A stretch of 64,000 bases of DNA from Mannheimia sp. USDA-ARS-USMARC-1261 (GCF_000521605.1 NZ_CP006942.1:1674001-1738000); one strand, 5' to 3'; positions 1-11,737 are shown, numbered from the stretch's first letter. Numbers and translations are program-made. The notes: generated by a model from the letters alone, not told the origin.

Positions 1-224
1 TCGGTACTTTAACCAAACCACGTGCGTTACAAGCGATTTTCTTAAGCTTAACTATTACGTTCTACTTATTAGCAGCGGGCGATTTCACCCACAACAGTAG
101 TATCACGCATATCGGTGGTAACTTTGGTTTATTAACGGCATTCTTAGCGTTCTACTTAGCAGCGGCAGATATTATCAACGAAAGCTTTGGCAGAACGGTT
201 TTACCAATCGGTGAGCCTAAATAA
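1..224 (+). CDS. satP: Acetate/succinate transporter, SatP/YaaH family (3' end only)
   Basis: Only the last 74 codons are in the window; the gene enters from the left edge with codons in phase from base 3. The fragment shows two hydrophobic segments and ends with the sequence NESFGRTVLPIGEPK, which I recognise as the C-terminus of the AceTr (GPR1/FUN34/YaaH) family of inner-membrane acetate/succinate-proton symporters. A strong hairpin follows the stop codon, so the transcript ends here. The family call is firm; the substrate is inferred from the family. Confidence 0.8.
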   Translation, partial: GTLTKPRALQAIFLSLTITFYLLAAGDFTHNSSITHIGGNFGLLTAFLAFYLAAADIINESFGRTVLPIGEPK

Positions 225-236
225 TTTAAGTAATAA

Positions 237-271
237 CAAAAGGCTGAATGTGATGAACATTCAGCCTTTTT
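237..271 (+). terminator. Rho-independent terminator after satP
   Basis: Inverted repeat with arms AAAGGCTGAATG and CATTCAGCCTTT around a short loop, followed by a T-rich stretch. It lies just after the satP stop and before the convergent plsB, so it may serve both strands. Confidence 0.85.
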
Positions 272-304
272 ATTTGCAAAATAGGTGAGAAAAACAACCG
301 CTTG

Positions 305-2749
305 TTAGCTTTCTTTCTCTACTTTTTCACGTTCGACTTTTTCTACATCAACTTTTGCCATCGCTCCTTGAATGGTTTGTTGCACTTCAATAGAAATCAA
401 ACTTCTTAGTAATGCCTCAGTTTCTTGCACTTTTTCGGTAACTAAATTATCGCCACCATCAAAGTAGCCTTGTTCTTTCAAACTATTAGTAAATGTTGAA
501 AAAATGGCTTTATCAAAGAATTCGGGAGCATTAATACCGTGTAGTACCGACAAACGCTGTGCTACTGAACTACTCTCTTTTTCTAATGCAATGCGACTAA
601 TATCCGGTTGTTCAAGCAATAAACTTAAACTGATGTAGTAACGCTGTAAAATCTCACGCACGCCAGCCGAATGAAGTTGTAATGTACGAATATGCAGACG
701 GTTAATCATCAACATATCACTTTCATTTTTAATGATGCCTTGACGAACAAACTCATTGATGATGGCTTCAACCTGTTCTGCTACTTCTTCTTGCTTAAAG
801 TGTAAAAATAACTCTGCTTGCAAGAACGGATAAATTTGATTAACCGATTGAATAACCAAATCTTTTGAAATCGCCTCGTGATGTAACACAAAGCTTGCTA
901 CCAGTGAAGGCAATACAAATAGATGTTGTACATTATTGCGATAGTAAGTCATCAATACTGCTGCTTCACGCTCTAAACGAACTAATTCGCCGAAATTGTC
1001 TTTCTCAATGGTTACTCCGGAACGAGGTAATTGAATAACGTGCTCAAGCATTTCAGCTGCACTTTCTTCCGGCAGAGTCATATCTTTAGAATAAAGCACA
1101 TTACGGAATAGTTGAACATAGCTCTCAAGTTGCTCAATAAGCTGTTCACGAGATAAAGCTCTCTGGCGTGAAGCCAATAATGCCGAACCGACTAAATTCT
1201 TGGCATTTACCGCTGCCGCTTTATTGATATTTACCATCACTTGATGAGAGATTTGATCTACTGCTTCATTCAACCATTTAGGGCGAGTATCTTCAGTTTG
1301 CTCCTTCCATTCAGGGAAATATTGATTTAGATAATTGTTTACCTGAATCGGCTCGCCAAAATTCACATAGCCTTGACCTAAATTTTTCAGTTTTTTAAGT
1401 ACGCGTAATACTAAACCTGCATTTTCTTTCTCTTTTGCCGCCCCTCGCAGCTCTTTGGCATAAGTATCCACTTCCAGAACGTGTTCATAGCCAATATATA
1501 CCGGCACAATGCTTAATGGACGATTTAAGCCACGTTGAAGTGCTTGTAAAGTCATCGACATCATACCTGTTTTAGGCTGTAACAAACGCCCTGTGCGAGA
1601 ACGTCCACCTTCGATAAAATACTCCACCGAATAGCCACGATAGAATAACTCCGCCAAATATTCACGGAAAATAGTGGAATATAAACGGTTTCCTTTAAAA
1701 GTACGGCGAATGAAAAAAGCTCCCCAACTACGGAAAATCGGACCTGCCGGCCAGAAATTCAAGTTGATCCCTGCTGCAATATGCGGTGGTACAACACCGT
1801 GATGATAAAGCAGATAAGATAAAAGCAAATAGTCCATATGGCTACGGTGGCACGGCACGTACACAATTTCGTGCCCTTCTAAGGCAAGTTTTCTGACGCG
1901 ATCTGAATTTTGCACATTAATGCCTTGATATAACTTGTTCCAAAGCCAACTCAGTACACGATCGGCAATACGCAAACTATCGTGTTTTACATCAGCCGCA
2001 ATCTCATTAATGATTTTTTCCGCTTCTTTACGTGCTTTTTCAGGCGAAGATTTTTTCGCTTCTTCTGCAATTGCAGCTTGAATTACCTCTGAATTAAGAA
2101 TTTTATTGAACATCGCTTCACGATTAGGCAAACGAGGTCCCATTGCAGAATAACGTAATTTAGCAAAGTGCATTTTCGCCACTCGAGCAATTTTTTGTGC
2201 AATTTTTTCATCTGCACCGTGTTCTGTTACCATATAACGTAGCGACACAGCTGGTGAGAAGCGGACAAAATTATCACGCCCGAACCAAACCATTGACATA
2301 AAACGCTGAAATGAAGTTAAAACTTGCAAATGACGGGCATCTTCTTTACCCGGAGCTCGTCCCCATAACACTGAAACAGGCACAAGCTGAACATCTAGCT
2401 CCGTTTTTTCACGATGTAAATCTAAATAGCGATAAAAAATAGACTCGGTCTCACTTTTTGCCCCTTTTGATTTAAAAAAGCGTCTGCCCTCATCTAAAAA
2501 TACGAAGCGAGGTAAAGCGTGCCCATCAATAACATTATCTTGCAATGGGTCAGGCAAGTTTAGTGCCAAACAGTTTTTTTGCAAAATCAGTAAATCCGTT
2601 TGTGAAGTATAAGGCAACACATAAACGATAGGCTGCTCTAAGTTCAGATCTAGTTCGTTTACGGGATCAGTTGGAATAGCACGGGATTTTACCAAAAGTG
2701 AAAGTGGTAAATTGAGAAAAGCACGATAGAAATTTAATAAGCCAGACAT
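305..2749 (-). CDS. plsB: Glycerol-3-phosphate 1-O-acyltransferase PlsB
   Basis: First step of phospholipid synthesis: transfers an acyl chain from acyl-ACP or acyl-CoA to sn-glycerol 3-phosphate at the inner membrane. The protein is 814 aa, the usual length for PlsB. The acyltransferase HX4D motif is at residues 301-306 (HRSHMD), and a glycerol-phosphate-binding motif [11 protein letters not shown] follows about 80 residues later. The C-terminus has a charged Glu/Lys/Val tail. The gene is divergent from lexA, the same arrangement as plsB and lexA in enterobacteria. The start has an AAAGGG ribosome binding site. Confidence 0.95.
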   Translation of the reverse strand: MSGLLNFYRAFLNLPLSLLVKSRAIPTDPVNELDLNLEQPIVYVLPYTSQTDLLILQKNCLALNLPDPLQDNVIDGHALPRFVFLDEGRRFFKSKGAKSETESIFYRYLDLHREKTELDVQLVPVSVLWGRAPGKEDARHLQVLTSFQRFMSMVWFGRDNFVRFSPAVSLRYMVTEHGADEKIAQKIARVAKMHFAKLRYSAMGPRLPNREAMFNKILNSEVIQAAIAEEAKKSSPEKARKEAEKIINEIAADVKHDSLRIADRVLSWLWNKLYQGINVQNSDRVRKLALEGHEIVYVPCHRSHMDYLLLSYLLYHHGVVPPHIAAGINLNFWPAGPIFRSWGAFFIRRTFKGNRLYSTIFREYLAELFYRGYSVEYFIEGGRSRTGRLLQPKTGMMSMTLQALQRGLNRPLSIVPVYIGYEHVLEVDTYAKELRGAAKEKENAGLVLRVLKKLKNLGQGYVNFGEPIQVNNYLNQYFPEWKEQTEDTRPKWLNEAVDQISHQVMVNINKAAAVNAKNLVGSALLASRQRALSREQLIEQLESYVQLFRNVLYSKDMTLPEESAAEMLEHVIQLPRSGVTIEKDNFGELVRLEREAAVLMTYYRNNVQHLFVLPSLVASFVLHHEAISKDLVIQSVNQIYPFLQAELFLHFKQEEVAEQVEAIINEFVRQGIIKNESDMLMINRLHIRTLQLHSAGVREILQRYYISLSLLLEQPDISRIALEKESSSVAQRLSVLHGINAPEFFDKAIFSTFTNSLKEQGYFDGGDNLVTEKVQETEALLRSLISIEVQQTIQGAMAKVDVEKVEREKVEKES

Positions 2750-2860
2750 ATTAATACCCTTTAGAATTGTTATTTTTGGAGGTCTAACCTCTGATTCACT
2801 TCATTCTACCATAGTTTTTTCTATAATTTTGTGAAATTATTAGTTACAAAATAAAAAATA

Positions 2861-2876
2861 CTGTATATACTATCAA
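2861..2876 (+). promoter_or_regulatory. Possible second (half) SOS box upstream of lexA
   Basis: CTGTATATACTATCAA has an intact CTGTATATA left half but a degenerate right half. It lies 22 bp before the perfect box at 2883. Two LexA sites in the lexA promoter are also found in E. coli, so this may be a weaker second site. Confidence 0.5.
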
Positions 2877-2882
2877 TATTTT

Positions 2883-2898
2883 CTGTATATAAAGACAG
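2883..2898 (+). promoter_or_regulatory. SOS box (LexA operator) of lexA
   Basis: CTGTATATAAAGACAG matches the gammaproteobacterial LexA consensus CTGT-N8-ACAG. It ends 15 bp before the lexA start codon, as expected for autorepression. Confidence 0.9.
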
Positions 2899-2913
2899 TG
2901 AGGTTCAACCCAG

Positions 2914-3549
2914 ATGCGTAAACATTTAACTGCTCGTCAGCAAGAAATTTTTGATTTTGTAAAAAATCATATCGAAACAACAGGTATGCCACCAACTCGT
3001 GTAGAAATTGCACGAGAAATCGGTTTTAAATCACCCAATGCCGCAGAGGAACATCTAAAAGCCTTAGCCCGTAAAGGTTATATTGAAATGCTTTCCGGCA
3101 CATCTCGCGGTATTCGCATTCTCGTTGAGGACGAAAACGAAGCTGCCAATGATGAAGATGAAGGCTTACCATTAATCGGCAAAGTAGCTGCCGGCACACC
3201 GATTTTAGCAGTAGAGCACGTTGAAAATCATTATCCTGTTAATGGGGCTATGTTTAATCCGACTGCTGATTATTTACTCAAAGTAAACGGTAATTCAATG
3301 GAGAAAATCGGTATTTTAGACGGTGATTTATTAGCTGTTCATAAAACCAATACCGCTCGTAACGGTCAAGTTGTTGTTGCTCGAGTGAATGATGAAGTAA
3401 CAGTGAAACGATTAGAAAAAAAGGGCGACTTAATTTATTTACACCCTGAAAATGATGAGTTAAAGCCAATTGTGGTTAATCCAAGCCAAGAATATATTGA
3501 GATTGAAGGCATTGCGGTTGGCGTTATTCGTAGTAATGCGTGGATGTAA
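2914..3549 (+). CDS. lexA: SOS repressor LexA
   Basis: Represses DNA-damage genes and self-cleaves when RecA filaments form. The 211-residue protein has an N-terminal winged-helix DNA-binding domain (about 1-70) and a C-terminal S24 peptidase domain. The cleavage bond Ala93-Gly94 lies in VAAGTP; the catalytic pair is Ser128 (NGNSM) and Lys165 (TVKRL). It is slightly longer than the E. coli protein because of an acidic linker (residues 72-84). One perfect and one partial SOS box precede the gene. A hairpin (AATTGGCA/TGCCAATT, 3549-3591) after the stop may slow or end transcription before mutH. Confidence 0.97.
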   Translation: MRKHLTARQQEIFDFVKNHIETTGMPPTRVEIAREIGFKSPNAAEEHLKALARKGYIEMLSGTSRGIRILVEDENEAANDEDEGLPLIGKVAAGTPILAVEHVENHYPVNGAMFNPTADYLLKVNGNSMEKIGILDGDLLAVHKTNTARNGQVVVARVNDEVTVKRLEKKGDLIYLHPENDELKPIVVNPSQEYIEIEGIAVGVIRSNAWM

Positions 3550-3634
3550 ATTGGCAGGGTAATATTTTTCGCCCTATCAATGATGCCAATTGCAAAAAAT
3601 CATTAAAAAACGACCGCTTGTTTATTAATTCTCT

Positions 3635-4324
3635 ATGAATGATTATTCTCTTACCGGTGTTCCTCAAACTGAACAAGAACTGTTAGCCAAAGCACAATGG
3701 CTAGCAGGTTTTAGCTTAGGTGAAATTGCTGAAATGCTGAATATTCCGGTTCCTCCCGATCTCAAACGAGACAAGGGCTGGGTGGGAACACTTATAGAAA
3801 CTGCACTTGGGGCAAAGGCGGGGAGCAAAGCAGAGCAAGATTTTTCGCATTTAGGTATTGAGCTTAAAACTATTCCTATTAATCACAAAGGCTTACCGTT
3901 AGAAACTACGTTTGTAAGCCTTGCTCCTCTCACTCAAAACAACGGTATTACTTGGGAAAGTTCACACGTTAAGCATAAACTTTCTCGTGTATTATGGATT
4001 CCTGTCGAAGGCGAACGTACTATTCCACTTTATCAACGTCATATCGGACAAGCGATTTTATGGTCGCCTACACTTGAACAAGAATTCCAATTAAAACGTG
4101 ATTGGGAAGAGTTGATGGAAATGATTGTGTTCGGCAAACTCCACGCAATTAACGCCAAGCACGGTGAAGTCTTACAACTTAGACCCAAAGGTAGAAACAA
4201 TCGCTCTGTAACCTCTGCAATCAATGCTTGTGGCGAGCGAGTTCAATCACTGCCTTTAGGCTTTTATTTACGCAAACAATTCACGGCAGAAATTTTACAA
4301 AACTTTTTATATTCCCCCCTTTAA
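3635..4324 (+). CDS. mutH: DNA mismatch repair endonuclease MutH
   Basis: Nicks the unmethylated strand at hemimethylated GATC sites once activated by MutS-MutL. The 229 aa match the family length. The catalytic residues Asp69, Glu76 and Lys78 are visible in [13 protein letters not shown], aligning with Asp70/Glu77/Lys79 of E. coli MutH. The dam gene, whose product marks the parental strand, is in the same window at 44.3 kb. A TerC-family gene follows 80 bp downstream, as mutH is followed by ygdQ in E. coli. Confidence 0.96.
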   Translation: MNDYSLTGVPQTEQELLAKAQWLAGFSLGEIAEMLNIPVPPDLKRDKGWVGTLIETALGAKAGSKAEQDFSHLGIELKTIPINHKGLPLETTFVSLAPLTQNNGITWESSHVKHKLSRVLWIPVEGERTIPLYQRHIGQAILWSPTLEQEFQLKRDWEELMEMIVFGKLHAINAKHGEVLQLRPKGRNNRSVTSAINACGERVQSLPLGFYLRKQFTAEILQNFLYSPL

Positions 4325-4404
4325 TTTTGCCTCTATTCTCTATAAGATGTCGCCTTTCTTTGTATAGAAAAAAAGCAATTCCCTATTTTTTAAAAGGACA
4401 TTTT

Positions 4405-5136
4405 ATGTTTGATTGGATGACAAATCCTGAAGCTTGGGTAGCTCTCGTTACGCTCACCGGGCTTGAAATTGTACTTGGTATCGATAACATCATTGTTATC
4501 AGTATTTTAGTTTCCCGCTTGCCGATTGAGCAACGCCAATCAGCTCGAATTATCGGTTTGGCTTTAGCAATGGGAACACGTATTTTATTGCTTCTTTCAC
4601 TTGCGTGGATGATGAAATTAGTTACCCCTCTTTTCTATATTGCAGGTAATGCTATTTCAGGTAGAGACTTAATTTTACTTATCGGTGGTCTTTTCCTTAT
4701 TGTAAAAAGTTTGATGGAGCTAAAAGAATCTATTTCGGCTAATTCACACGAGGAAGAAACAACCTCACTCAAAAAGACCGGCTTTTTGATGATACTGACA
4801 CAAATCGCTATTTTTGATGTTATTTTCTCACTTGATTCGGTAATTACTGCTGTAGCAATGGCTGATGACATTCCCGTAATGGTTATTGCAATTATGATCG
4901 CAGTTGGTGTGATGATGTTAGCAGCAAAAGCGATTGGCGACTTTGTTGATAATAACCCAACGATTAAAAATCTTGCTTTAGCATTCTTGATTTTAATTGG
5001 CGTAGTGTTAGTCGGCGAAGCCTTTGATATCCACATTCCAAAAGCGGCTGTTTATACCGCAATGGGCTTCTCTGTTATAGTTGAAATGCTCAATATCAAA
5101 ATGCGTCGTAACCAAATAAAAGTGCAACAAATATAA
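4405..5136 (+). CDS. TerC-family integral membrane protein (YgdQ-like)
   Basis: A 243-residue membrane protein of the TerC family, proposed to handle metal ions (Mn2+/Ca2+) during envelope biogenesis. It has about seven hydrophobic segments and the acidic intramembrane motifs GLEIVLGIDNIIVI (near residue 20) and FDVIFSLDSVITAV (near 150), diagnostic of TerC. The frame is open further upstream to 4228, overlapping mutH, but the ribosome binding site AAAAGGA at 4392-4398 fixes the start at 4405. The position after mutH and the absence of other ter genes argue for a housekeeping paralogue rather than a tellurite island. A terminator follows. Confidence 0.88.
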   Translation: MFDWMTNPEAWVALVTLTGLEIVLGIDNIIVISILVSRLPIEQRQSARIIGLALAMGTRILLLLSLAWMMKLVTPLFYIAGNAISGRDLILLIGGLFLIVKSLMELKESISANSHEEETTSLKKTGFLMILTQIAIFDVIFSLDSVITAVAMADDIPVMVIAIMIAVGVMMLAAKAIGDFVDNNPTIKNLALAFLILIGVVLVGEAFDIHIPKAAVYTAMGFSVIVEMLNIKMRRNQIKVQQI

Positions 5137-5153
5137 TTACTGATCAATTCGTT

Positions 5154-5182
5154 AGCCCTTGATGAAAATCAAGGGCTTTTTA
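5154..5182 (+). terminator. Rho-independent terminator after the TerC-family gene
   Basis: Perfect 10-bp stem AGCCCTTGAT/ATCAAGGGCT with a GAAA tetraloop and a T-run. Confidence 0.92.
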
Positions 5183-5226
5183 ATGTACAATACAAGCGGT
5201 TTTATTTATCCGATTTTTTACAAATT

Positions 5227-6264
5227 ATGCTACTTATTGATATTAAAGACAAAGAACTCTCTCAAGAAGAAGTAGAAATGCTAGAGCACCCATTGGTCTC
5301 TGGCTTAATTCTCTTCACTCGTAATTTTTATGATAAAGAACAAATTCAAGCTCTCGTAAAAGATATTCGCCAACGTGTGAAAAAGCCTTTATTGATCACC
5401 GTCGATCAAGAAGGTGGGCGTGTACAACGTTTCCGTGAAGGTTTTACAAAACTGCCGGCGATGCAATCTTTTAATCAATTGGCTCAAACCCCAGAGCAAG
5501 CAACGCAATTAGCAAAAGAAACAGGCTGGTTAATGGCAGCTGAAATATTCGCTCTAGACATTGATTTAAGTTTTGCTCCTGTGTTGGATTTAGGACACGA
5601 CTGCAAAGCAATTGGCGACCGTTCATTCGGGCAAGATCCAAATACTATTTTACCTATTGCCGAAGCCTTTATTGACGGAATGTTAGAAATGGGAATGGCA
5701 ACCACAGGCAAACATTTTCCCGGACACGGACACGTTTTAGCTGATTCACATTTAGAAACTCCGTTTGATGATCGTCCGAAAGCCGAAATTTTCAGCCACG
5801 ATATCCTGCCGTTTAAACAATTGATCAGCAAAGGTAAACTCTCTGCGATTATGCCGGCTCACGTAGTTTACACCCAATGCGACAGCCAACCGGCAAGTGG
5901 CTCAGCTTACTGGCTGAAAGAAATTTTACGCAAGCAACTCAATTTCAATGGTGTGATTTTCTCTGATGATTTAGGAATGAAAGGGGCTGGCTTTATGGGG
6001 AATTTTGTGGAACGTTCTGAAAAAGCGATCCAAGCCGGTTGCGATTTATTACTTCTTTGTAATGAACCTGAGGGTGTGGTACAGGTGTTAGACGGCTTGC
6101 AATACCAGCCAACTCAAGCTCAAAAAGAACGTCATCTATCATTAATGAAACGTCGAACCGTAACTTGGCGTGAATTAGAAAACAGCACACGTTATCAACA
6201 AGCCCAAGCTAAGCTGACAGCTCTACAAAATAACTGGCTAGAGTGGAAAGAAGCCAATGCTTAA
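5227..6264 (+). CDS. nagZ: Beta-N-acetylhexosaminidase NagZ
   Basis: Cytoplasmic glycoside hydrolase family 3 enzyme of cell-wall recycling: removes GlcNAc from GlcNAc-anhydroMurNAc peptides. The protein has 345 residues and no signal peptide. The GH3 signature KHFPGHG lies at 162-168 and supplies the mobile His; the nucleophile is Asp248 in FSDDLGM. The 3' end overlaps rlmC by 8 bases, so the two genes are probably translationally coupled. Confidence 0.95.
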   Translation: MLLIDIKDKELSQEEVEMLEHPLVSGLILFTRNFYDKEQIQALVKDIRQRVKKPLLITVDQEGGRVQRFREGFTKLPAMQSFNQLAQTPEQATQLAKETGWLMAAEIFALDIDLSFAPVLDLGHDCKAIGDRSFGQDPNTILPIAEAFIDGMLEMGMATTGKHFPGHGHVLADSHLETPFDDRPKAEIFSHDILPFKQLISKGKLSAIMPAHVVYTQCDSQPASGSAYWLKEILRKQLNFNGVIFSDDLGMKGAGFMGNFVERSEKAIQAGCDLLLLCNEPEGVVQVLDGLQYQPTQAQKERHLSLMKRRTVTWRELENSTRYQQAQAKLTALQNNWLEWKEANA

Positions 6265-7444
6265 TCAGCCTAATCAACTTAGTTGCTTACACTTTGAGCG
6301 TGGCGATTGTACCTCTTGCCAATGGCTTGAGCAGTCTTATCAGAACCAATTAACAGAGAAAGAAGCCGACCTCAAGCGGTTAATTTTTCCTTTTATTTTG
6401 CAAAATGAAACCGAAATCTTACCGCTTGTTCGCTCGCCGATTTCCCGGTTTCGCAATAAAGCGAAAATGGTGGTCTCCGGTAGTGTGGAACGCCCGATTC
6501 TCGGCATTTTAAAAGATCAAAATGATGCACAAAGTGGTGTAGATTTAACTGATTGTTCTCTCTATCCGCCTTCGTTTTCGGCTCTTTTTCCGATTTTAAA
6601 AGATTTTATCGCCCGAGCCGGTTTAGTACCTTATAACATTGCCAAGAAAAAAGGCGAGCTGAAATATATTCTGATTACCGAAAGCCAATTCAATCAATCG
6701 CTGATGATCCGTTTTGTGGTAAGAAGTGAAACAAAGCGAGCGTTAGTCGAAAGAGAGTTACCTCACTTAGTAGAAAAACTACCAAAAAATTCGGTCGTTA
6801 GCCTCAACATTCAACCACAACACGCAGCCGTCTTGGAAGGTGAAACCGAGATATTCCTAACAGAGCATAAAGTCATTGAAGAACATTTTAACGGTATTCC
6901 GTTATTTATTCGTCCGCAAGGCTTTTTCCAAACCAACCCTTTTGTTGCAAGCCAACTTTATTTGACTGCTCGACAGTGGATTGAAAACTTACCGATACAA
7001 AAATGTTGGGATCTGTTCTGCGGTGTCGGTGGCTTTGGGTTACATTGTGCCAAAGCATTGCAAGACAAAGGTGTTGATGTGGAATTAACGGGCATTGAAA
7101 TTTCGGCTTCGGCTATTGCCAGTGCAACAAAATCAGCCCAAAGATTAGGTTTAGAAAAGGTAACATTTGCCTCACTGGACTCCGCCCAATTTGCATTAAA
7201 TGAAGCAGGCTCAACACCTGATTTAGTGATTGTGAACCCACCTCGACGTGGTATTGGCAAACCTTTAGCGGAATTTTTAAATGATTTAGGCTCTCCTTAT
7301 TTGATCTATTCAAGTTGCAACGCTCAATCTATGGCTAAAGATTTTGCAGCCTTAACCAATTATGAATTAAACAAAGTGCAGTTGTTTGATATGTTCCCTC
7401 ACACTTCACATTATGAAACACTGACTTTTTTAATCAAAAAATAA
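6257..7444 (+). CDS. rlmC: 23S rRNA (uracil-747-C5)-methyltransferase RlmC
   Basis: SAM-dependent methyltransferase for U747 of 23S rRNA, of the RumA/TrmA family. The N-terminal 4Fe-4S ligands are seen as Cys10, Cys18 and Cys21 ([12 protein letters not shown]), with a fourth in DLTDC. The SAM-binding motif is [14 protein letters not shown], the NPPRRG motif follows, and the catalytic Cys is in SSCNAQSM. The protein lacks an N-terminal TRAM domain, which with this SSCNAQ-type motif separates RlmC from RlmD. It overlaps nagZ by 8 bp. Confidence 0.94.
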   Translation: MLNQPNQLSCLHFERGDCTSCQWLEQSYQNQLTEKEADLKRLIFPFILQNETEILPLVRSPISRFRNKAKMVVSGSVERPILGILKDQNDAQSGVDLTDCSLYPPSFSALFPILKDFIARAGLVPYNIAKKKGELKYILITESQFNQSLMIRFVVRSETKRALVERELPHLVEKLPKNSVVSLNIQPQHAAVLEGETEIFLTEHKVIEEHFNGIPLFIRPQGFFQTNPFVASQLYLTARQWIENLPIQKCWDLFCGVGGFGLHCAKALQDKGVDVELTGIEISASAIASATKSAQRLGLEKVTFASLDSAQFALNEAGSTPDLVIVNPPRRGIGKPLAEFLNDLGSPYLIYSSCNAQSMAKDFAALTNYELNKVQLFDMFPHTSHYETLTFLIKK

Positions 7445-7464
7445 GCATACAAGCGGGCAAATTT

Positions 7465-7493
7465 TTGCCGTTTTTTGCAAAAATTGCTATAAT
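7465..7493 (+). promoter_or_regulatory. Predicted sigma-70 promoter of eno
   Basis: A -35 hexamer TTGCCG (7465-7470) and a perfect -10 TATAAT (7488-7493) are separated by 17 bp. Transcription would start near 7500, leaving an untranslated leader of about 135 nt before eno. Confidence 0.65.
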
Positions 7494-7622
7494 CTTGAGC
7501 GAATATAGTCTTAGATCAAATTAGTGGTAAATTCTCAACTCTCATCACAGTTTTTCCAAGACAAAAGCGTAAAATCGTTTTACTATATACCTATTCTTTT
7601 TTTCTATTAACTCTCAAATTAG

Positions 7623-8945
<1,323 letters not shown>

Positions 8946-8963
8946 TTGCTGATATGAAATCGC

Positions 8964-8996
8964 AAATGCCACTGAGAAATCGGTGGCATTTTTCTA
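8964..8996 (+). terminator. Rho-independent terminator after eno
   Basis: Stem AATGCCAC/GTGGCATT (8965-8972 and 8983-8990) with a 10-nt loop, followed by TTTTTC. Confidence 0.8.
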
Positions 8997-9011
8997 TATA
9001 AGGATAACTTA

Positions 9012-9422
9012 ATGCTCTACTCTGTTTTAACCGATCATATTCTACTTAACGAGCCTTACCGCAATGGGGCACATTCTACTCAGCACGAACATTTAGTCGT
9101 GATGTTTGAAATTGATGACGAAACAGGCTATTTTTATGCGATGGATTTACACCAAACCGAGCAACCTGTGGTCGATAGTCTGTTTGTATTTAGCGTCAGT
9201 GATATTGAGCAAAACTCACTACACGAGCCACGCCGTTTGGAAATTTGTTGGGACGAAAGCGGTTATCAAGCCTTTTTACTCATTAACGGCTACCCACACG
9301 CCGTATTTGATTTTCGCCAATTTGTCGGCTACAACCGCACCAAATTCCCTCACCCCGAATTGGGCAGTATGTGGGTGCATAAGGAAACTACTAATGAATT
9401 AGTGGAGAAATGGTTGGGCTAA
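9012..9422 (+). CDS. Conserved hypothetical protein (possibly DUF2251 family)
   Basis: A 136-residue, soluble, acidic protein with no signal peptide or membrane segment. The pattern of short strands and conserved Trp, His and Asp residues (for example RLEICWDESGYQAFLLINGYPHAV, split as RLEICWDE and LLINGYPHAV) resembles the small protein encoded just after eno in Haemophilus. I recall that as DUF2251 but cannot verify it here. The ribosome binding site AAGGA is 7 bp before the ATG. Function unknown; coding status is supported by good codon use in this frame and the conserved neighbourhood. Confidence 0.75.
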   Translation: MLYSVLTDHILLNEPYRNGAHSTQHEHLVVMFEIDDETGYFYAMDLHQTEQPVVDSLFVFSVSDIEQNSLHEPRRLEICWDESGYQAFLLINGYPHAVFDFRQFVGYNRTKFPHPELGSMWVHKETTNELVEKWLG

Positions 9423-9440
9423 ATGTTTTATTTAGTATTT

Positions 9441-9459
9441 AGGCGTGCAACGCACGCCT
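9441..9459. repeat. Short perfect hairpin between convergent genes
   Basis: AGGCGTGC-AAC-GCACGCCT forms an 8-bp stem with a 3-nt loop. There is no clear T-run on either strand, but its place between convergent genes suggests a terminator or a dispersed palindrome. Confidence 0.6.
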
Positions 9460-9472
9460 CTATTCTTCGTGA

Positions 9473-10456
9473 TTAAGACAAAATCTCTTTAAACACGCCA
9501 ATTCCTTTCACACCTAATGCCGTTGCTAAACCTACAAAGTCAGCCCCAACGGCTTTCATTCGCTCAAAGCCTGCTTTATCATTTACACCACCCACACCAA
9601 TAATTTGCAGTGATTTCAATGCCGGTTCTTGATCAAGCATTTGACGTAGTGTGTAAACATTTCCAAGAGAAAGGGCGTGAATTGCAGTTCCCGCCATTCC
9701 TCCTACACCTGTACCCACTTCTGAGTTTAATACCGATTTATCACCTTGCATTAACAATGATGAGCCAAGCGTATTCGTTGAAGTAATAAAGGCAATTGGT
9801 AAATTTTTACCATTTTCGACCGCTTGTAATAACCCTTTAATCAATTCATCATACTGATTTTGGTAAGTAAACGGCGGAATTTTGATGCCGATTGGCAGAG
9901 CATTTTCCCCCTGATTAAGTTTCTCCAGCGTTGTTTGTAGTGCTTTTAAATACGGCAGAAGTTCCTCTGCGGAATACGCTGGCGACACTTTACCCGGAAT
10001 ATTCGGGCAAGAAATATTAATTTCCATTGCCAATGGCATTTTCACTTCATTTTGTAACGCACAAATCTGCTCGTAGCAATCTCCCACTTCCTCAGGTGAG
10101 CCAAATACAGAAATGATAAACGGTTTACTGCTATTTGAGCTTAATTCATCAGAAATTGTACGAACAAAACCTTTGGTTACAATTAAATTATTCGGACTAA
10201 GCCCAATGGTATTGAGGCTGGAAGTTTGCATAGCAGTTGCATTTTGTACATTTACACCGGCAACTTGTTGAGCAGTAGAATCAAATAAAACATATTGATT
10301 GTTCGCCCAATCGTGTGGGTATGGCTCTAACATTGAAGTACGCGTAGTAACAGCCCCCGTGTATTCACACGCATAGAGTTCACGCAGGTTGTCGAGCTCA
10401 GAGCACCAAGGGCAAGGCGTATTAAGAAGAGGAGGATTGAACGTTAATTTTTGCAT
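9473..10456 (-). CDS. Dihydroorotate dehydrogenase-like protein, class IA type
   Basis: FMN-dependent enzyme family oxidising dihydroorotate to orotate in pyrimidine synthesis; class IA enzymes are cytosolic and use fumarate. The 327-residue protein has no N-terminal membrane helix, unlike the class II PyrD usual in gammaproteobacteria. The class I active-site Cys is Cys150 in NISCPNIPGK, and the FMN phosphate region IGVGGV lies at 286-291. The residue equivalent to the conserved Lys of the TKS motif appears to be Arg (TTRTS, 36-40). It lies 57 bp after uraA on the same strand, so a pyrimidine salvage/oxidation operon is likely. Exact substrate uncertain. Confidence 0.8.
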   Translation of the reverse strand: MQKLTFNPPLLNTPCPWCSELDNLRELYACEYTGAVTTRTSMLEPYPHDWANNQYVLFDSTAQQVAGVNVQNATAMQTSSLNTIGLSPNNLIVTKGFVRTISDELSSNSSKPFIISVFGSPEEVGDCYEQICALQNEVKMPLAMEINISCPNIPGKVSPAYSAEELLPYLKALQTTLEKLNQGENALPIGIKIPPFTYQNQYDELIKGLLQAVENGKNLPIAFITSTNTLGSSLLMQGDKSVLNSEVGTGVGGMAGTAIHALSLGNVYTLRQMLDQEPALKSLQIIGVGGVNDKAGFERMKAVGADFVGLATALGVKGIGVFKEILS

Positions 10457-10513
10457 AGATTATTCCTTATTTTAGAATTTGTAACAAAAAGGACGCATTA
10501 GCGTCCTTTCCGA

Positions 10514-11737
10514 TTAGTGAGTTACGTTTTTTTCTTTTGGTAATACGATATTTAACACAATCGCCACTAAAGCACATAAGCTGATTCCCTTCAAAGAGAA
10601 CTCGCCGATGTTGATTAACATACCACCAATCCCGAATGTCATTACAACAGAAGCAATACAAAGATTGCGTGGGATACTTAAATCAACTTTAGCTTTGATT
10701 AAGGTATTGATACCCACAACGGCTACTGCACCGAATAGCAACATCATAATACCGCCCATCACGAAAGTCGGGATCGTTGCAAGGAATGCCCCAATTTTTC
10801 CGCAGAATGAGAAGGCAATTGCCCAACACGCAGCCCAAGTCATAATTTTCGGATTGAAGTTTTTGGTTAGCATTACCGCACCAGTTACTTCTGAATAAGT
10901 CGTATTTGGTGGACCACCTAATGCCGCTGCCGCAGAAGTTGCCAAACCATCTCCTAAAAGTGTACGGTGTAAGCCAGGTTTTTTCATAAAATCTTTGCCA
11001 GCTACTTGGCTGATAGCCATTATATCGCCTAAATGCTCAACTGCAGGAGCAAGAGCAATTGGTAGTAAGTAAAGAATAGCATCTAATTTGAATTCAGGTG
11101 CAGAAACATTCGGTAAGCTAAACCAAGGAGCTTCAATCACTTTGGTAAAATCCACCAATCCCATAAAGATAGATAAAATATAGCCTACCGTTAAACCGGC
11201 TAAAATTGGTACTAATTTCAATAAACCCTTAGCAAAAACAGCCACAATAAGGGTAGTTACCAACGTTGTCATTGAAACAACAATTGCAGTGTTATATGGA
11301 ATGTTTGCTGATTTACCTGTTGCCATATCTACTGCCACAGGAGCAAGCCCCAAACCGATTACCATAATCACAGGACCAATCACAATTGGTGGAAAATATC
11401 TATGTAAGATTTCAACGCCTTTTGCTTTCACTAAAGCAGATAATGCGATATAAATGAAACCTGAGCATAGCAACGCTCCCATTGTTACAGGAATACCCCA
11501 TTGTTGGACACCGAATTGGATTGGAGCAATAAAAGCGAAAGAAGATGCGAGGAAAACAGGGACTTGACGTTTAGTACAAACTTGGAAAATTAGAGTGCCG
11601 ACACCGGCAGTAAGAAGGGCAACATTAGGATCTAAACCGGTAATTAGCGGAACTAATACCAATGCCCCAAATGCAACAAACAACATTTGCAAGCCGATAA
11701 ACGCCTGTTTTGGCGTATTCATATTTTCTGTGGTCAT
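10514..11737 (-). CDS. uraA: Uracil permease UraA
   Basis: Uracil-proton symporter of the NCS2 family in the inner membrane. The 407-residue protein has about 14 hydrophobic segments. The N-terminal FVAFGALVLVPLITGLDPNVAL (seen as VPLITGLDPNVAL) and the ALAPAVEHLGDI segment are typical of UraA, the latter carrying the uracil-binding Glu. It is followed on the same strand by the dihydroorotate dehydrogenase-like gene. Two PurR-like cores lie 72-96 bp upstream of the start. Confidence 0.93.
   Translation of the reverse strand: MTTENMNTPKQAFIGLQMLFVAFGALVLVPLITGLDPNVALLTAGVGTLIFQVCTKRQVPVFLASSFAFIAPIQFGVQQWGIPVTMGALLCSGFIYIALSALVKAKGVEILHRYFPPIVIGPVIMVIGLGLAPVAVDMATGKSANIPYNTAIVVSMTTLVTTLIVAVFAKGLLKLVPILAGLTVGYILSIFMGLVDFTKVIEAPWFSLPNVSAPEFKLDAILYLLPIALAPAVEHLGDIMAISQVAGKDFMKKPGLHRTLLGDGLATSAAAALGGPPNTTYSEVTGAVMLTKNFNPKIMTWAACWAIAFSFCGKIGAFLATIPTFVMGGIMMLLFGAVAVVGINTLIKAKVDLSIPRNLCIASVVMTFGIGGMLINIGEFSLKGISLCALVAIVLNIVLPKEKNVTH

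Noticed and set aside
4635-5036. 133-codon antisense open frame in the TerC-family gene
   Set aside because: Shadow of a hydrophobic gene; no supporting signal.
4405-5136. Tellurite-resistance/Ter stress system
   Set aside because: Only a single TerC-family gene is present, in the conserved mutH-ygdQ context; no terD, terB or terY nearby.
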